NCBI RefSeq assembly: GCF_021869535.1
Contig: NW_026262690.1
Span: 67,883,995-67,947,994 of the forward strand
Direction: 5' to 3'
DNA length: 64,000 nucleotides
From: Mytilus californianus
Taxonomy: Eukaryota > Mollusca > Bivalvia > Mytilida > Mytilidae
The notes under the pieces were generated by a model, which was not told the origin of the DNA, did no database searches, and saw only the letters and a list, made by a program, of their open reading frames with translations. Positions 42,770-56,440 of the stretch are shown here, piece after piece. Every line of letters begins with the position of its first letter. Position 1 is the first letter of the stretch. Both the position numbers and the translations under genes were made by a program.

Positions 42770-45155
42770 GTGAGTAAATAAAACTACATGTGTATATGCA
42801 TCATTTATAAAAGTGTGTGTTCATAATCAGTGAATCAGTTTATACCAATTTCTGTTTTGTTTGCAAAGTTAAAAAATGGGTAAGAAGATTACTTTTTCAG
42901 GTGTAACCAGATTAAAAGAGTTGAGGCTCAAAACAGGAGGGCAAAAGAAAATTACAGAGAATATTTATTTACCTTTTATTGTGTTTTCTTATGCCCTAAC
43001 AAATTTGTTGTTGTTTTTTGTTTTTTTATTATTAATTTCATTTTTTCAGATGTAAACAAACTTGTTCATGTCTTGTAAATTTAATCACCAAGAGTGTCTG
43101 TCAAATTACAAAAAATAATTTTTATTATTCATTTTCACATTGATTCATGTTTGCTTATTTTTTTTTATATGAAATGCCTTGATAATACATTTAAAGTAAG
43201 GGTCTGGAAACAGACATGACAAAATCTGAAAGGTCATCAGTGACCAAAATGGGATAAAGGTCACAAAATTTTAATTTTACAGAAATAATGTTGGTCATTT
43301 CATCAAAATCAGTTTTTTTAATCAGCAATTTTGTTTTACAATGCTTTTCATCTGATAAAACTGGGGTCCCTAAAACTGGTGCACTGGTATACAATGTAGT
43401 ATGATAATCAGCAGGGCCTTCGAATTCCTAATTACCATATGAATGCTCCCTGGGAGATATTGGCTAATGATCGCTAATCACTTTTTACCTGTGTTCTCAT
43501 ACCTGACCATAGTGATCAAACTCGGAACTGACATTATAGTAAAGAAATTCTATTCCATTATGAGCTGCTTCATAAGTAATTTTTCACTAGCCAAAAATGT
43601 GCTTAATTTTCAATATGTATGCGTGCAACTGTCTTCATCCAATCAGACACTTAATTGTAAGATGCAAAATTATTTCATGCCAAATTAAACTATTCAATGT
43701 TAACCATATTCAGTTATATTCAAACACTTGCAACAAAAAAATGTATACAGGTAATAAAGTTAGAGAACACGAAAATTGTCTGCCTTTTGATAAACAGATC
43801 ATACTGTTAAATGAATCTGGAATCACTTGTAATTTATATGATTAACTTGAAACTTCTGGTTTTTTGTTTCTCAAAATTAAATCAAATGTAGCATGGTATT
43901 TACAGTTTTAAGTCATTAAAATTATTTCAATTTTAAACCCTTGTGTTCCATAAGTTGTTCTTGCATGTTTTCTAAAAACAGTATGCAGAGAAATTGTATA
44001 TACATGTACATCTACTTTAATGCCCTGAATCTAGTATGAATCCGACAGTTTGAAAAAAACAACCTAACTTTCAAGTCATCTCAAAATGACCAAAATTGTG
44101 TGAAAAAATTTGAAGATCCTTTATTTATTTTTTCACCTCATCTCATGCAAGTGTAACGAAGTGTAATTACATGTACATATTGTTGTTATTATAACCAGTA
44201 TTTGATATTAGAAGAACATTGCAGCTCATGGTATCACAATATGGCTATGAACGGTACAAGAAGTCTTTCACGGTAATGAATATATGAAAGGGAAGTTCAG
44301 AGGAAGTCTGGTCCATTAGTATGCAGATTCAAAATATATATGCTTCAGTCATATAGAGATGAGGAAAAGAATAATGGTACATTGTACATACATATCATGT
44401 ACATTGTATCTTATAGGCCAATTAGAAGTCTGCCTTTGGTTAATAATAAGATCTAGTATAAAATCAATATGATTAATGCTTTGGATTAAATATGATGAAG
44501 ACAAAGGCAGTGAAACAAGGGGACTATTGCAGAAATTAAAGGGGTCTGGAATACTCTGGATAAGAAATGTAAATAAATCACCTCTGCTAACCAGACTTGA
44601 TGACAAAAACATTGAAAAAAATATTGAAGATCAAACTTGCAGATACACATGTACATGTAGTGCAAACTTCATACATGTAGACCAAACTGAAAATTTAATT
44701 CTCCAGTGCCTCTTTGAGCTTACATGTACCAAGCATGTCCATATAAGCACAGAGAAGACTTACAAATATATTTACAGTGAAAAAAAAAAGAATCACAGAA
44801 TACTTGCAATTTAGAGAAAAGTTGTGCCACCAGGCCCTAAGATATGGATTGTGGATTGTCAGGCTTGTGAGTGTTGGGCTGGGCAAAGCTTTCCACTAGG
44901 TTGGGCAAATCTCTCCACCTTCAAGTCCTACTTTTTTCTGTTTCTACTCTTTTTCTGATGTATATTTTTTTTGGAATAAATAGAAAACCATGTTGTCCTT
45001 ATTAATTTTCAATCATGCATAATCATTCAAAGCTCATACATGTATATAACATGTTCTCAAAAGCAAAAACATATGAATTCACTTTTAAACTAAATTAAAA
45101 GTGCTAGGTCACAAATTCCATGCTTCCACAGTAAGAAGAATTGCTATTGATCCAG

Positions 45156-45414
45156 ATAGGGCCCTTGGTGGCCGATTGGTCTAAGTAGTCCCAACTACTC
45201 AATGTAACTGTATCACTAGCCTGTCAACACTGAGGTTGTGAGTTCGAATCCCGCTCATGGTACATGTAGGTGTGCTTGACTCCAATCTTTATTGACTAGG
45301 ATGGTCAGTTTTCCTGCTGAAGGTCAGAGGTTCTCTCCTGGCACTCAGGCTTCCTCCACCAATAAAAACTGACCGCCATGAAATAACCTTTTGTGCTGAG
45401 AGCAGTCAATCAAT
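45156..45414 (+). mobile_element. Full-length tRNA-derived SINE with target duplication
   Basis: The tRNA-like head has GGTGGCCGATTGGTCTAAGT (box A) and GTGAGTTCGAATCCCGC (box B). A central conserved block follows (GAGGTTCTCTCCTGGCACTC, CCACCAATAAAAACTGACCG), ending in CAGTCAATCAAT. It is flanked by ATTGATCCAG (45146-45155) and ATTGATCTAG (45415-45424), a 10-bp duplication with one change. This resembles bivalve SINEs of the RUDI/Meta type, by recollection. Transcribed by RNA polymerase III if active. Confidence 0.92.
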
Positions 45415-46720
45415 ATTGATCTAGGTCATGATGTACACATGCACATGAATATAAATCTACAGACAATGATACATTATTCAATTGACATGTAGTGCCTTGT
45501 ACATGTACATTTTTTTTGTACTTTAAGAAGCTCTTAGGAAGTGTCAGAAAAGTAGTTTTGTTGTACTTTACCAATGAACAATATTTTCTCTGTCATTTGC
45601 ATCACCCTTGTCAGTTAGATTTTACCCACCATTCTCAAAATTTAAGGAACAACTCTAAAATTAAAAAACATTACAGTAACTTTTCCAATAAAATTCATTA
45701 CAGCTTCTATTGTAACAAGAATAACATTGATTGAACATTTCAATCATGTCAATGGAGAAATGAACCTTTCAAAAGAGAAATGAAAGTCATTGTAGTCATG
45801 TTTTGATCAGTATTTTAATATCAGTTTTAAAACTTTTAATAAAAGTTTGTGCCCATTAAATGATGAAATTGATTGATTTAATTACTGGATCTGCAACTGA
45901 ACAGTAAATCAATGCATCACACCTATGTTAATGATTTTGATTAAGACCAAATGGATTCGATCATGTGCCCCTGTTGTCATATAGCAAAAGGAAGGACTGT
46001 TTCACTTTAATTTTTATATTTTCAGTTTTTGAATGTAAAGGACCGTTAATTGTATTGGTTCAGTTAAATGAATATTATCAAAATAACACAACATAATAAG
46101 TAATAAAAGACATTTACCCATGTTTTATACTTTTAATTTTTGGTTTTGAATAGAATGTCTTTTTTATTTTCATTTCGCAATCCGTTATAAGGTGTGTCAA
46201 TGAACTGATAATAAGAAAAATAATAAGGACTAAGATTGAAGCAGTTAATATGATTTAGGAATTAAAATTTTACACTGTACATTTGCAATAATACATTATG
46301 GACATTACTAGGATAGTACATGATATATCCTAAGTCTGTATACTTTTAAGATAAAACAAAATCAGAAGGGAATTAAAGTGATTTTGGTCACACTCATAAC
46401 TCTGATACTTGTTAGCTTATCCATGAGAGTCCAAATGATGTGCATACATGTATGCATGTATGTACAAATGTAACCAACTATAGGTCACTGTTCTGCCTTT
46501 ACAATGATGATAGTACCATATTAAATAATAATATTGTTGAAACTTGGTAACATTAACATAGTTTTATTTAAGGAGAAAATATTTTTATAACATGTAAACG
46601 TTTAAAATAAATCTTGCATTTGGAATAAAGTTTAAAACTGTTGAATTTGATGGTGTTCAATGCTAAGTGTAAACAATACACATGTACCATTTTTTTTAGA
46701 AATGTATTTGACTGTACAGA

Positions 46721-46803
46721 CATCATAACATTTCACCATTGCACTACAAGAACATATGTACTGTACATATGTTCTTGTAGTGCAATGGTGAAATGTTATG
46801 ATG
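46721..46803. repeat. Perfect 83-bp palindrome, 41-bp arms, 1-base centre
   Basis: The left arm (46721-46761) starts CATCATAACATTTCACCATT and ends ACATATGTAC. A single T (46762) separates it from its exact reverse complement (46763-46803). The flanks continue as an inverted repeat with a 12-base gap (GAAATGTA left, TACATTTC right). No loop means cruciform or hairpin formation rather than an RNA gene with a normal loop. The open frame 46641-46892 simply reads through it. Confidence 0.95.
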
Positions 46804-47662
46804 TGTACATTTCTTCTTTAGATAAACATGTGGGAAGAAACAAAACAAAGACATGTTTAGATGTTAAATGTTTTATCATAATTTTGATATGAGTTGATAC
46901 ACATTTAATGTTTACATTTAGTTGTATATTTACTTTAATACAATCCTATAAGTGCAGTGTAAACAAAGGTGGGGTTAATGTCAAAGAAAACTTTTAAATT
47001 GATACAATGTAGTTAACCTCAGACCTAATCATAAGGGAGGCAATGTTTGTTTATTTTAATTTTGGGCAGTGATGGCATTTATTTTGGTATTGAGGTCGTC
47101 TACATTGTTTAATTAGGTTACTAGCACATGTAAGGTTATTTTGGGAGGAAGTTTGGAAAATTACTTGACTGAAATACAATACTGCACAAACTGTTTTTAT
47201 AATCTTCTAATTTCAATCATGGCAAGTTCACCGATTTCCTATTGAAATATATTTTTGCAATAAAAATAGATATGGAGACCATCATTGTGTTAAAATGATG
47301 TTTTCTTTGATGTCAGGTGTTGTCTAGGTGCATTTGTTTTGTCTGTCCTGGAGGCCTGGGTGATATTTGTTGTGATCTCCCCCATTGATCTTTAATCCTT
47401 ATGTGATTTATGGGGGGATTAAGTAGTACAATTTTATCTTTGATCTATGCCATCTACTGACCTTATGTACTGTTGTGAAGAAAAGGAAGTCTTGTCATTG
47501 AACAATAAATGTGTTCAACATGGGGTAGTTTACAATGAGGATATCTTTTAGTAAAGTGAGATATACATCATAGTATCCATGTCCATATGAAGTCCAGGCC
47601 AGGGGATCCTTGATTAGAAATTGACAATAACTTATTGTAAGAAATTGCTTCGTTAAAGGTTT

Positions 47663-48892
47663 TTGTCGAGCCTGCGACTTTTGTCGCAGAAAGCTCGACA
47701 TAGGGATAGCGAGGCGGCGGCGGCGGCGTTAGCTAACTTCTTAAAAGCTTTATATTTTAGAAGATGGAAGACCTGGATGCTTCATACTTTGTATATGGAT
47801 GCCTCATGCTACGAAGTTTCCGTCAGTCACATGTCCAATGTCCTTGACCTCATTTTCATGGTTCAGTGACTACTTGAAAAAAAAGTTCAGATTTTTTGTA
47901 ATGTTAAATTCTCTCTTATTATAAGTAATAGGATAACTATATTTGGTATGTGCGTACCTTGCAAGGTCCTCATGCCCGTCAGACAGTTTTCACTTGACCT
48001 CGACCTCATTTCATGGATCAGTGAAGAAGGTTAAGTTTTGGTGGTCAAGTCCATATCTCAGATACTATAAGCAATAGGTCTAGTATATTCGGTGTATAGA
48101 AGGACTGTAAGATGTACATGTCCAACTGGCAGGTGTCATCTGACCTTGACCTCATTTTCATGGTTCAGTGGTTATAGTTAAGTTTTTGTGTTTTGGTCTG
48201 TTTTTCTTATACTGTATGCAATAGGTCTACTATATTAGGTGTATGGAATGATTGTAAGGTGTACATGTCTAGCTGGCAGGTGTCATCTGACCTTGACCTC
48301 ATTTTCATGGTTCAGTGGTCAAAGTTAAGTTTTTGAGTTTTGGTCTTTTTTTCTAATACTGCATGCAATAGGTCAGCTATATTTGGTGTATGGAATGATT
48401 GTAAGGTGTACATGTCTAGCTGGCAGGTGTCATCTTACCTTGACCTCATTTTCATGGTTCAGTGGTCAAAGTTAAGTTTTTGAGTTTTGGTCTTTTTTTC
48501 TAATACTATATGCAATAGTTCAACTATATTTGGTGTATGGAAATATTTTATGATCTTTATGTCAGTCACGCAGGTTTTATTTGACCTTGACCTCATTTTC
48601 AAGGTTCATTGCTCAGTGTTAAGTTTTTGTGTTTTCGTCTGTTTTTCTTAAACTATAAGCAATAGGTCAACTATATTTGTTGTATGGAAGAATTGTTAGC
48701 TGTACATGCCTGCCTAGCATGGTTCATCTGACCTTGACCTCATTTTCATGGTTCATTGGTCAATGTTTAGTTTACTTGGTTAATGTGAAGTTTATGTGAC
48801 AGTTGTAATAAAGCTTTATATTTAGGACTATCAACATAATATCAATGATTAGTAAAGAAGGCGAGACATTTCAGGGTGTGCACTCTTGTTAT
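47663..48892. mobile_element. Pearl-like element: hairpin/(GGC)n head and ~148-bp tandem core, 7 copies
   Basis: The head has GAGCCTGCGACTTTTGTCGC then AGAAAGCTCGACATAG and GGCGGCGGCGGCGGCG. The core repeats the word TTGACCTCATTTTCATGG near 47842, 47995, 48141, 48288, 48435, 48582 and 48730. The tail is AAGGCGAGACATTTCAGGGT then GTGCACTCTTGTTA. The head is the reverse complement of the one at 2236-2306, whose core is different. Confidence 0.85.
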
Positions 48893-50499
48893 ATATTATA
48901 CGTTACATGTAATATAACACTTGAGACAAATATTATGTTCATTGTGTTTGTATAATATGCTTTTTTTTCTAAGTAAAAAAAAATTCTTATTGACTAAATC
49001 TGGAAAAAAGTCCATCCCAAGTTACACTATACATTTTTTGGGCATGTATATAAGACAATTTGCACATGCTTGATGTAACTTTTGCAATTTCCAATGTTAT
49101 TGAGCACCTGAGATCACCCCCAGTTTTTGGTGGGGTTTGTGTTGCTCAGTCTTTAGTTTCCTGTGTTGTGTTTTGTGTACTATTGTTTGTATGTTTGTCT
49201 GTTTCTTTTCTAGCCATGGCGTTGTCAGTTTATTTTTGACTTATGAGTTCGAATGTCCCTTTGGTATCTTTCGCCTCTCTGTTTTCAACTGATGTTGGTC
49301 CAATCTTATTACAATTTTGACTTTTTTACAGTAATGAAGGAGCAAAATTCTTTTGTTATTGAAAGGTGCAAATTAAAAATGACCTGCAATTTTATGCAGT
49401 TGCCTAATTTTCATGGTAAATTTATAAATAATGTATAGAAGTCTCCATAACAGTTTGGTTTACCTCATCCCATTAATATGTAATGTATAACATGTATTTT
49501 TTGACAGCAGTGAGTCAATAGTACATGCAATATCATGTCTTGTAATTATAATATTAAATATAAACATATTGTGATCCTCTTAAACCCTAATGAATACACC
49601 CTAAAGGGAGTGTAGAGTTGACTTTATTGTCATGAGTATTAAATGACCAATTAATCTCTTAATTATACCTATTTTGCCAGTAAAGACTTAAATGATGACA
49701 TTTTGATATTGTTTATATGTTGGTGGGTTAAGTTGTGGGTGTATTCAATTAAGAATTTGTAGAGTTATATTGTATTTCTTTTCCAATACAGAGAGTAATA
49801 TCTGAGAATTTTTAAATCTATATCTTAACAGTTCACATTTGTTTTAAAATAAACTCTTACCCTAAAAAAATAATGTTTAGAGGTTAAACAGGTCATTGTG
49901 TTAACATAGTTATATTTAGAGGTCAGTGTTTACATTAGATGTCTGTTGTTTATTTTTGTCTTGGCGTTGCTGTGAGGGGCTCAATCATCTTTGTATATTA
50001 TATTGTTATTATACACATAATATTACAAGTTGGTCACACATATTAATAATTGTTCGATTGTAACTGTCACTCAAGTTTGCTGTTAATATTATAATTAGGT
50101 TCTGATGTTTACCTAAGCATTGTGTCTGATTTAGATTAAAGCTATGGTGATGTGTAATGTAGTAAACACTTTGTACTTTTTTGTGAAAACATTTTACTGG
50201 TTTGGTGTGTTAAACACAGAATGAAATAAAGAAAAAGTCATATCATGGATGAATATTCATTGTTTAAGATATTTTTGTATACACTTTACATAAAATAGAA
50301 CAAGTTATTGATTTAATTTGGGGATGTATTGCGGGCGGGCGGCTGCCAAACAGTGTCCGTTCATTTACATGAAGACGCTTTGAAGAATTTTTTTCAAATT
50401 TAGATATGTTGTTTCCTGTGACTAAATGAAGGTCAAGTTCAATTTTCAGGATTTTAGCTTTTCTCGTTTTTGAGTAATAGCCCTTTCCCAAGAATTCAA

Positions 50500-50665
50500 T
50501 TTTTGATGAATTAATCCATTTCTGTACAAAGGGAAATAACTAATTTTTTTAAAGATTTTTAATAGACATTGTATTCATGATAAATGACAATTTGGATTTT
50601 TTTTCCTTTTCTTTGGTAAATTGTTTGAAGAATTTTGTGGTAGGTTTGTTTGTTATTCTGTATAA
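50500..50665 (-). repeat. Reversed relative of the interior of the 21186-22347 element
   Basis: CAAAGGGAAATAACTAATTT, TTCCTTTTCTTTGGTAAATT and TTTGAAGAATTTTGTGGTAG are the reverse complement, with drift, of 21440-21575. It shows that this 1.16-kb family is dispersed. Confidence 0.8.
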
Positions 50666-51184
50666 ACTAATTTCTGAATGTTATATATATAAATTTTTTT
50701 AATGAAGTGAACTCCTTTAATTAGATAATTATCTATTTTTATTCAAGGATATATTTCAGTACATTACATTGTGTAGATAAAGTTGATAGATAAGTTGCAG
50801 ATCTATATTAGTTTGTGACAAATGAAAGAAAAAATATTTGGAACTATTAATTATATTTGATTATAATTTGAAAATAGATATACATTGTGTTACATCATAT
50901 CTAATTTTAGAGAACTATTTTTATAATGTTAGAATACTATGTTAAACCATATTTCTGTTCAAAGGGAAATAACTCAAACTTATTCCATGAACCAGTAATG
51001 ATAACATCAAAATTTCTTTATAACTATTTGTTTAAGTCATGTGTGTTATGAAGGTAGATGTCACAGTTGTTATGTGGTATTTTATTTTTGTTGTGTGTGT
51101 TAATGTTTAATTTTTACATGATCCTGTTTGGGGTTCAGATTTGCAAACATCATTTTCATTATTAATTAGATAATAATCTATTAT

Positions 51185-51312
51185 AAATATTCAATCACAA
51201 TCCAAATTCAGAGCTGTTTTAAGCTTAAATGTTGTGTCCATACTTGCTCAACTGTTCATGGTTCGACCTCTGCAGGAAAATCCGGTTTGCTGTCACTCGA
51301 CAGCCTCTTGTA
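51185..51312 (+). repeat. Dispersed repeat, partner at 57250-57375
   Basis: AATCCAAATTCAGAGCTGTT, GTTGTGTCCATACTTGCTCA and AACTGTTCATGGTTCGACCT align with the 57250-57375 copy (CAATCCAAATTCAGACCTGT, CCCCAACTGTTCAGGGTTAG). Same orientation. Confidence 0.8.
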
Positions 51313-51884
51313 TTATACTAAGGCCTATTAAGGTTCTTATTTTTGGGATAGACAGATGATCAACCATTTAATGCTCATATCAGCAGTCTCAAAGTATATC
51401 AAGGACACCAGTCTGATGGTTTAAATCATTCAAATGCTTTTTCAGAAAAATGCAAGTGTTTCACTAGATTGAATGTCCCCTTAAAATCTTTTGAATTATA
51501 AAATATTGCCTGCCCATGGCTAGTAAAATTTTGTTCAGACCATTAAATATTTTATTTTTCACTGGATGTGTCCTGACGATCAATATAATACTTCACTGCG
51601 TCTTAAGATGAAGAATGGCAAATTTCAGTGTTCTCCCAAGAGCCTTATAGCCATGGCGCCACATTGCTTTACTTTTATCGTTACATGCTACATGTATCTG
51701 AATACATTTTGTAATAAAATGCATTATTTTGTATTTACATTGTGTCATAGGTCAAATTTATTTGTTCAGTGTATGTTCAATGGTGTTAATATGTCCTTTG
51801 ATTGAGTTAAGCTATTTCAGTTGATATTTTATAGTATGTCTTTCTATGTTGTGATGTTACACTATTGTTTCAGAAAAAGGGTGA

Positions 51885-53270
51885 AGGTTTGGTACCATTA
51901 AAACGTTTAAACCCGCTGCATTTGTTTGCACCTGTCCTAAGCAGGGCTTCCAAAATTATTTTTAGCCAGCCGGACATTTTATATATTATCCCGGTTTTAA
52001 TCCCTTAAGACTAAATAAACAAAAGGCAATTATGGTAATCAGTTGCAGAGTTGGCCATCCCAATGATTCATTGATTGACATTTAAAAAAAACGATATTAA
52101 ACTTTCTTTGATTCAAATTCGATTTTCTGACGTAGACTGTTAAATTGACAGTGCATCATTCGAAGTGTGCAACATCAGCGTACTTATATCTGCCTTAGAC
52201 TTTTTATTTGTGCAAAATAACGTTGTCAAAAACTTTACTTTCGTTTTTATACCGGATGTTATCTTGCCAATGGTAAAACATGGACCAGAGACGGATACGT
52301 AAATTCCGTGTACGTTTGCAAAGCGTGAATGAGTGGAAGTAGCTCTTTCTACGTTATTTCTTCAAGAAAATATTCGAAATAAACGTGAGATAAAGGTATC
52401 AATGACAATTTAAGCATTTTTTGAAGAAATTAGGATGCATAATTAAATTTCACACCTGCGCACATGCGCACACGTGTACTAGTTCAAACAGAGACATGTC
52501 TCTAGGTTCAAACAACGTGGTTATGACGATTTTTCATTTTCACCTTTTGAATTTTTTCATCAAATCATATTTGTAAACGTATTTCTGATAATTTAAATCT
52601 TTTTGGCTAAATTAATTAGATGCAAACCGCTGAAATGTAAGAAAATAACTTTGAATAGACCGATCAATGTCCGGTTCAAAATAGTTTACCTGTCACCTGA
52701 ACAGGTAAATTTCTGCTGTTTGACAACTAATTAGCCTTGATTAAAATGAGAAGGTATTAAAGTAGGGGTTGTTTTGATAGTACTTAATGATCATGTCACT
52801 TTTATGACCGGAAATGTGTGTCTGTTAAAGGCAAAACGTTGGGTCAAAAAGATCGCGAATTATGTTAAAATGACTGTCTCTTGAAGCCTTGAAAACTAAA
52901 AAGTAGATGACCGTTTCATGCTTTGCCCAGCCGGACTTTTACCGGACATTATACAAATGTCCGGCATATATGACCGTTTTGGAAGCCTTGGTCCTAAGTC
53001 AGGAATCTGATGTTCAGTAGTTGTCGTTTGTTGATGTGGTTCATAAGTGTTTCTCGTTTCTCGTTTTTTATATAGATTAGACCGTTGGTTTTCCCGTTTG
53101 AATGGTTTTACACTAGTTATTTTTTGGGGCCCTTTATAGCTTACTGTTCAGTGTGAGCCAATGCTCCGTGTTGAAGACCGTACTGTGACCTATAATGGTT
53201 TACTTTTATAAATTTTGACTTGGATGGAGAGTTGTCTCATTGGCACTCATACCACATCTTCTTATATCTA
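51885..53270 (-). repeat. Reversed copy of the interspersed repeat, split by a hAT-type MITE
   Basis: Read on the minus strand it carries the block CCAATGAGACAACTCTCCAT (53250s), AAAACCAACGGTCTAATCTA (53080s) and, across the insertion, CCTGACTTAGGACAGGTGCA. This matches CCTGACTTGGGACAGGCGCA at 38116. The middle is interrupted by the MITE at 51942-52990. Confidence 0.85.
51942..52990. mobile_element. 1.05-kb hAT-type MITE with perfect 8-bp target duplication
   Basis: Ends are CAGGGCTTCCAAAA and TTTTGGAAGCCTTG (13 of 14 inverted). Both are flanked by GTCCTAAG (51934-51941 and 52991-52998). Removing the element restores the interspersed repeat (CACCTGTCCTAAG joined to TCAGGAATC), which confirms the insertion. 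Just inside both ends is AGCCGGAC. Eight-bp duplications and a CAGGG-type end are hallmarks of the hAT superfamily. No transposase. Confidence 0.93.
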
Positions 53271-54954
53271 TTATAAAATTGGTGCTATAATTTTGTGGAA
53301 ACAGTTCTATTTGAAAATTCTGGGGAGAGCACCAGCTCTATTATTTTGCTTTTGGGTTCTGTCAAGTGTTTTTAGGGATTTTACACAATATACTTTCTTA
53401 TATGTATATTGACCAATTTAATATGTCACTACAAATTAAACATCAAGGTCTTTAGCTTCCATCAATTAGTTTCTTTCTTTTTCAGTTTTTTGCCTTTTCT
53501 TTCCACAGAAAAGCAGCATTAACATGATTAAAAAGAAACAAAAACATGTACATGTATCTTAAAGTTTTTATAACAAGGCAGAATAATCTATAAAGTTTTT
53601 ACCTAGTTGTTAATTACAATACCAGTTGACGAATGTTTGACTTATATGAAAATAAGTTTAAAAATAAAATATTTTCATATACTTTTGACTATCTGCAGAT
53701 TTGTTTTACATGCATATGTATATAACAACAATAAGGTTTACTTTAAAAAGGTTTTCTGAGTATGTTACAGTCTCATAATAATATATTCCCTTTTTCATAT
53801 AAAAGTTATGCATATAGGGCTACAGTAGGGTACCCCCTTTAGGTCATAGGTCACTTTTGAAAATTGCCTCAGGTCACCAGGTCACTTTTATGCAAACTTT
53901 ACAGTTCTTAACTGATCTAATTCTTGGTCATGTAAATTTTTAAAGGTCACAGGTCATTTTCAATGAGACTTCATGTCACAAGGTCACCCACTAGGTTGCA
54001 GGTCTTACTTTAACTTTAATCACTGTGCCTGTTCCATGTTTGGGCTACATTCAGAAACTAAGATTGAAGTGATTTTGAAGAAGAAAAAAAAACTGCTCAG
54101 TAAGCAGGTTAAAGTGTAAATCACTCTTCTATCACTTTCTCACATCACTTGAACTGGGAGCAGTAATTTCCGCAAATTTTGAAAGATAACCAAAAATGAT
54201 TTGCACCTTAAGTGCTAATGACGTAGATGAGAGAAGTGACCAGGGCATCTAGAGAACATACCTCAGGGGAAACAAGGAGTACTATGAACAGTCAAAGCTT
54301 TTACAATATTTATGGACATACACAAAAAATGCAAAGATAGAATTGAACAAAGATTTGTGCAATTTAACAAAAATATTACATTAAGAAAACTCAGTCAACT
54401 CCCCTATTTTTCCTCCTGAGAATAAAAATCCTATTGAGCACATGTCAATTAAAGATGATCATTTTATAGTATCTCTGGTTTGAAGTGGAAGATGAGTGGA
54501 AAACAATTAAACAGTGTCTATAATTAGTTAGATTGTTATCACAAAGAAAATTAAAAAGATGAAGCATTTGATTTATGACTGAGGATCAGACTGTTTTCTA
54601 TGATTTTTACTGTCTAAAGTTAATATTATTTTATATCTTTATAGCCATTATAAATTAGTTTTTCGATGGCTTGTCTCATTTATAGGTCTTTTACCTTTAG
54701 ATTTGTTAATGACCTGAATCAGGTGTTTGTGCTTTGAATAATTTAGTGTATATAGAGTGCATGTGAATAGTACATGGCACAGTAACTGTGATATACATAT
54801 ATGGCCATGTTAAAAAAACATCAAACAATTTTATGAAAAAAATATAGACTAACATTTAAGTCAACTACACAATAAGTACATGTACCAATCTTGTAATTTG
54901 TTAACTATTTTATGTTCTGTCTATTATGTTTATGCCCGGCAACAAATGTTGTAT

Positions 54955-54986
54955 CTTTGTTTGTCTATCTGTCTGTCTGTCTGTGT
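54955..54986. repeat. (TCTG)n microsatellite
   Basis: TATCTGTCTGTCTGTCTGTG, a short tetranucleotide run. It lies after ATGCCCGGCAACAAATG, a possible piece of a pearl-like arm. Confidence 0.85.
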
Positions 54987-56174
54987 TTATAGACTTGTAC
55001 AGAATTGAATGGTTAATTTTTGTATTCCTGATAACATTTAATGGATCTGGAAGAACAACGAAGAAGTTTCACTTTTTCAAATTTTTTAATCTCTTGTTAT
55101 GTTATTTTGAATGATATGTAGAACTTTACTTTTGCCAATTTAGACACTGAAGTTTGCATCACAGAATATACCAATATGGGTTTCTCCTAATATTTTGAAA
55201 GCATTCACACTTATTTAAGAAAAAGCGATCTACACTGGTTTTCATAATAGAACGTGTTGAAGTAATTATAAGGATTTCCTTATTTACTTCACCAATTCCT
55301 TATCTTACCAATCAGATAATCAAATTTAACAAGATTTCAGTCCACACCCTGTAACTGGTTTTATTTTTGCTACAGCAGATACATTTGGGCCTGTGTTCCA
55401 GATTGCCCTTAAAACGATTGATTTTGTGATTGTGTACACCAGATTTCGATCTGTGCTTCCAATATGCTGTACTCATAGCTGGTAAAAGGGTGAAAAGTCA
55501 GGTTTTAAAATATTTTTTGAAGATGAACTGTGGTCTTTTTTAAGTTATTGTTTTGTTTGTTGTTTAAAACTTATTTCCCGTATTGAAATACATACATAAG
55601 TTCTGTAATTTTTTTGAATTGAATTCACACTACAGACTGCTTGTGAATGACAGTTTTGTTGCAAAATCATTGAATGAATTTTGATTTGTTCTGTGAACCA
55701 CACATGTAGTTTATTATAAATGATCTTGTTACAAGGTACTCATTAGTTTAGTGCATATTGTTCCTAATTGCTAATTTCTGTCTGCAGTTAAACAATAAAC
55801 AAAACAGGTTACAAAGCATGTTGGACTGCTTTTTCGCATGTTAGACACCAGTAAATAAAGGTTAATTTTGATCCCTACCTTGAAATTGATTGCCAGTTTA
55901 AAAAGGTAACTCATGTGAATAGCTTGTGAATTATCTGATCACTGACCCATTCCTGGCTATAAACTTACCTAGTCAATAATACATGTGAGAAACAAAGCAA
56001 ATAATATTCTCAGTGGGACTTTTAAAAACAAAACAACAAAAGTTAAAAGAAAACTTCAAAAACTTGGGTTCAGTAAAGAAACAATTTGAGTTGTTAATAT
56101 TTAAAGGAGTTAATTGAAAGTTAATGGTTTGATCTTTTATATATTAAGTGTTTTATTGTTTTCACTGCAAGTTA

Positions 56175-56440
56175 TGAATTTTTATGCCCCCGCCATAGCG
56201 GAGGGAGCATTAAGTTTCACCCTTCTCTGTCCGTACGTATGTCAGTCCGTCCGTACGTCCCAAAGTTGGTTTCCGTTCTCTAACTTTAGTTTGCCTCAAC
56301 CAAATGTTATGAAACTTATACACAATGCTAATTACCACAAAACACAGATCAAGTTTCAATTTTGGTGGTGTCACTTAAACCGTTGTAGAGTTATGCCCTT
56401 TACAAATGGAAAAATTGTTGAATTTTTTATACGCCCATTT
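56175..56440 (+). repeat. Pearl-like arm with hairpin and one core unit
   Basis: The hairpin ATGCCCCCGCCATAGCGG then AGGGAGCAT (about 56183-56210) is followed by a (TCCG/TACG)-rich stretch. One core unit with TTTAGTTTGCCTCAACCAAA and GAGTTATGCCCTTTAC comes next. The core is the same as that of the array at 57380-57850. Confidence 0.8.

Noticed and set aside
46721-46803. microRNA precursor
   Set aside because: The arms are perfectly complementary with only one base between them; pre-miRNAs have a terminal loop and mismatches.
46641-46892. 83-codon open frame
   Set aside because: It reads straight through the palindrome and has no family motif.
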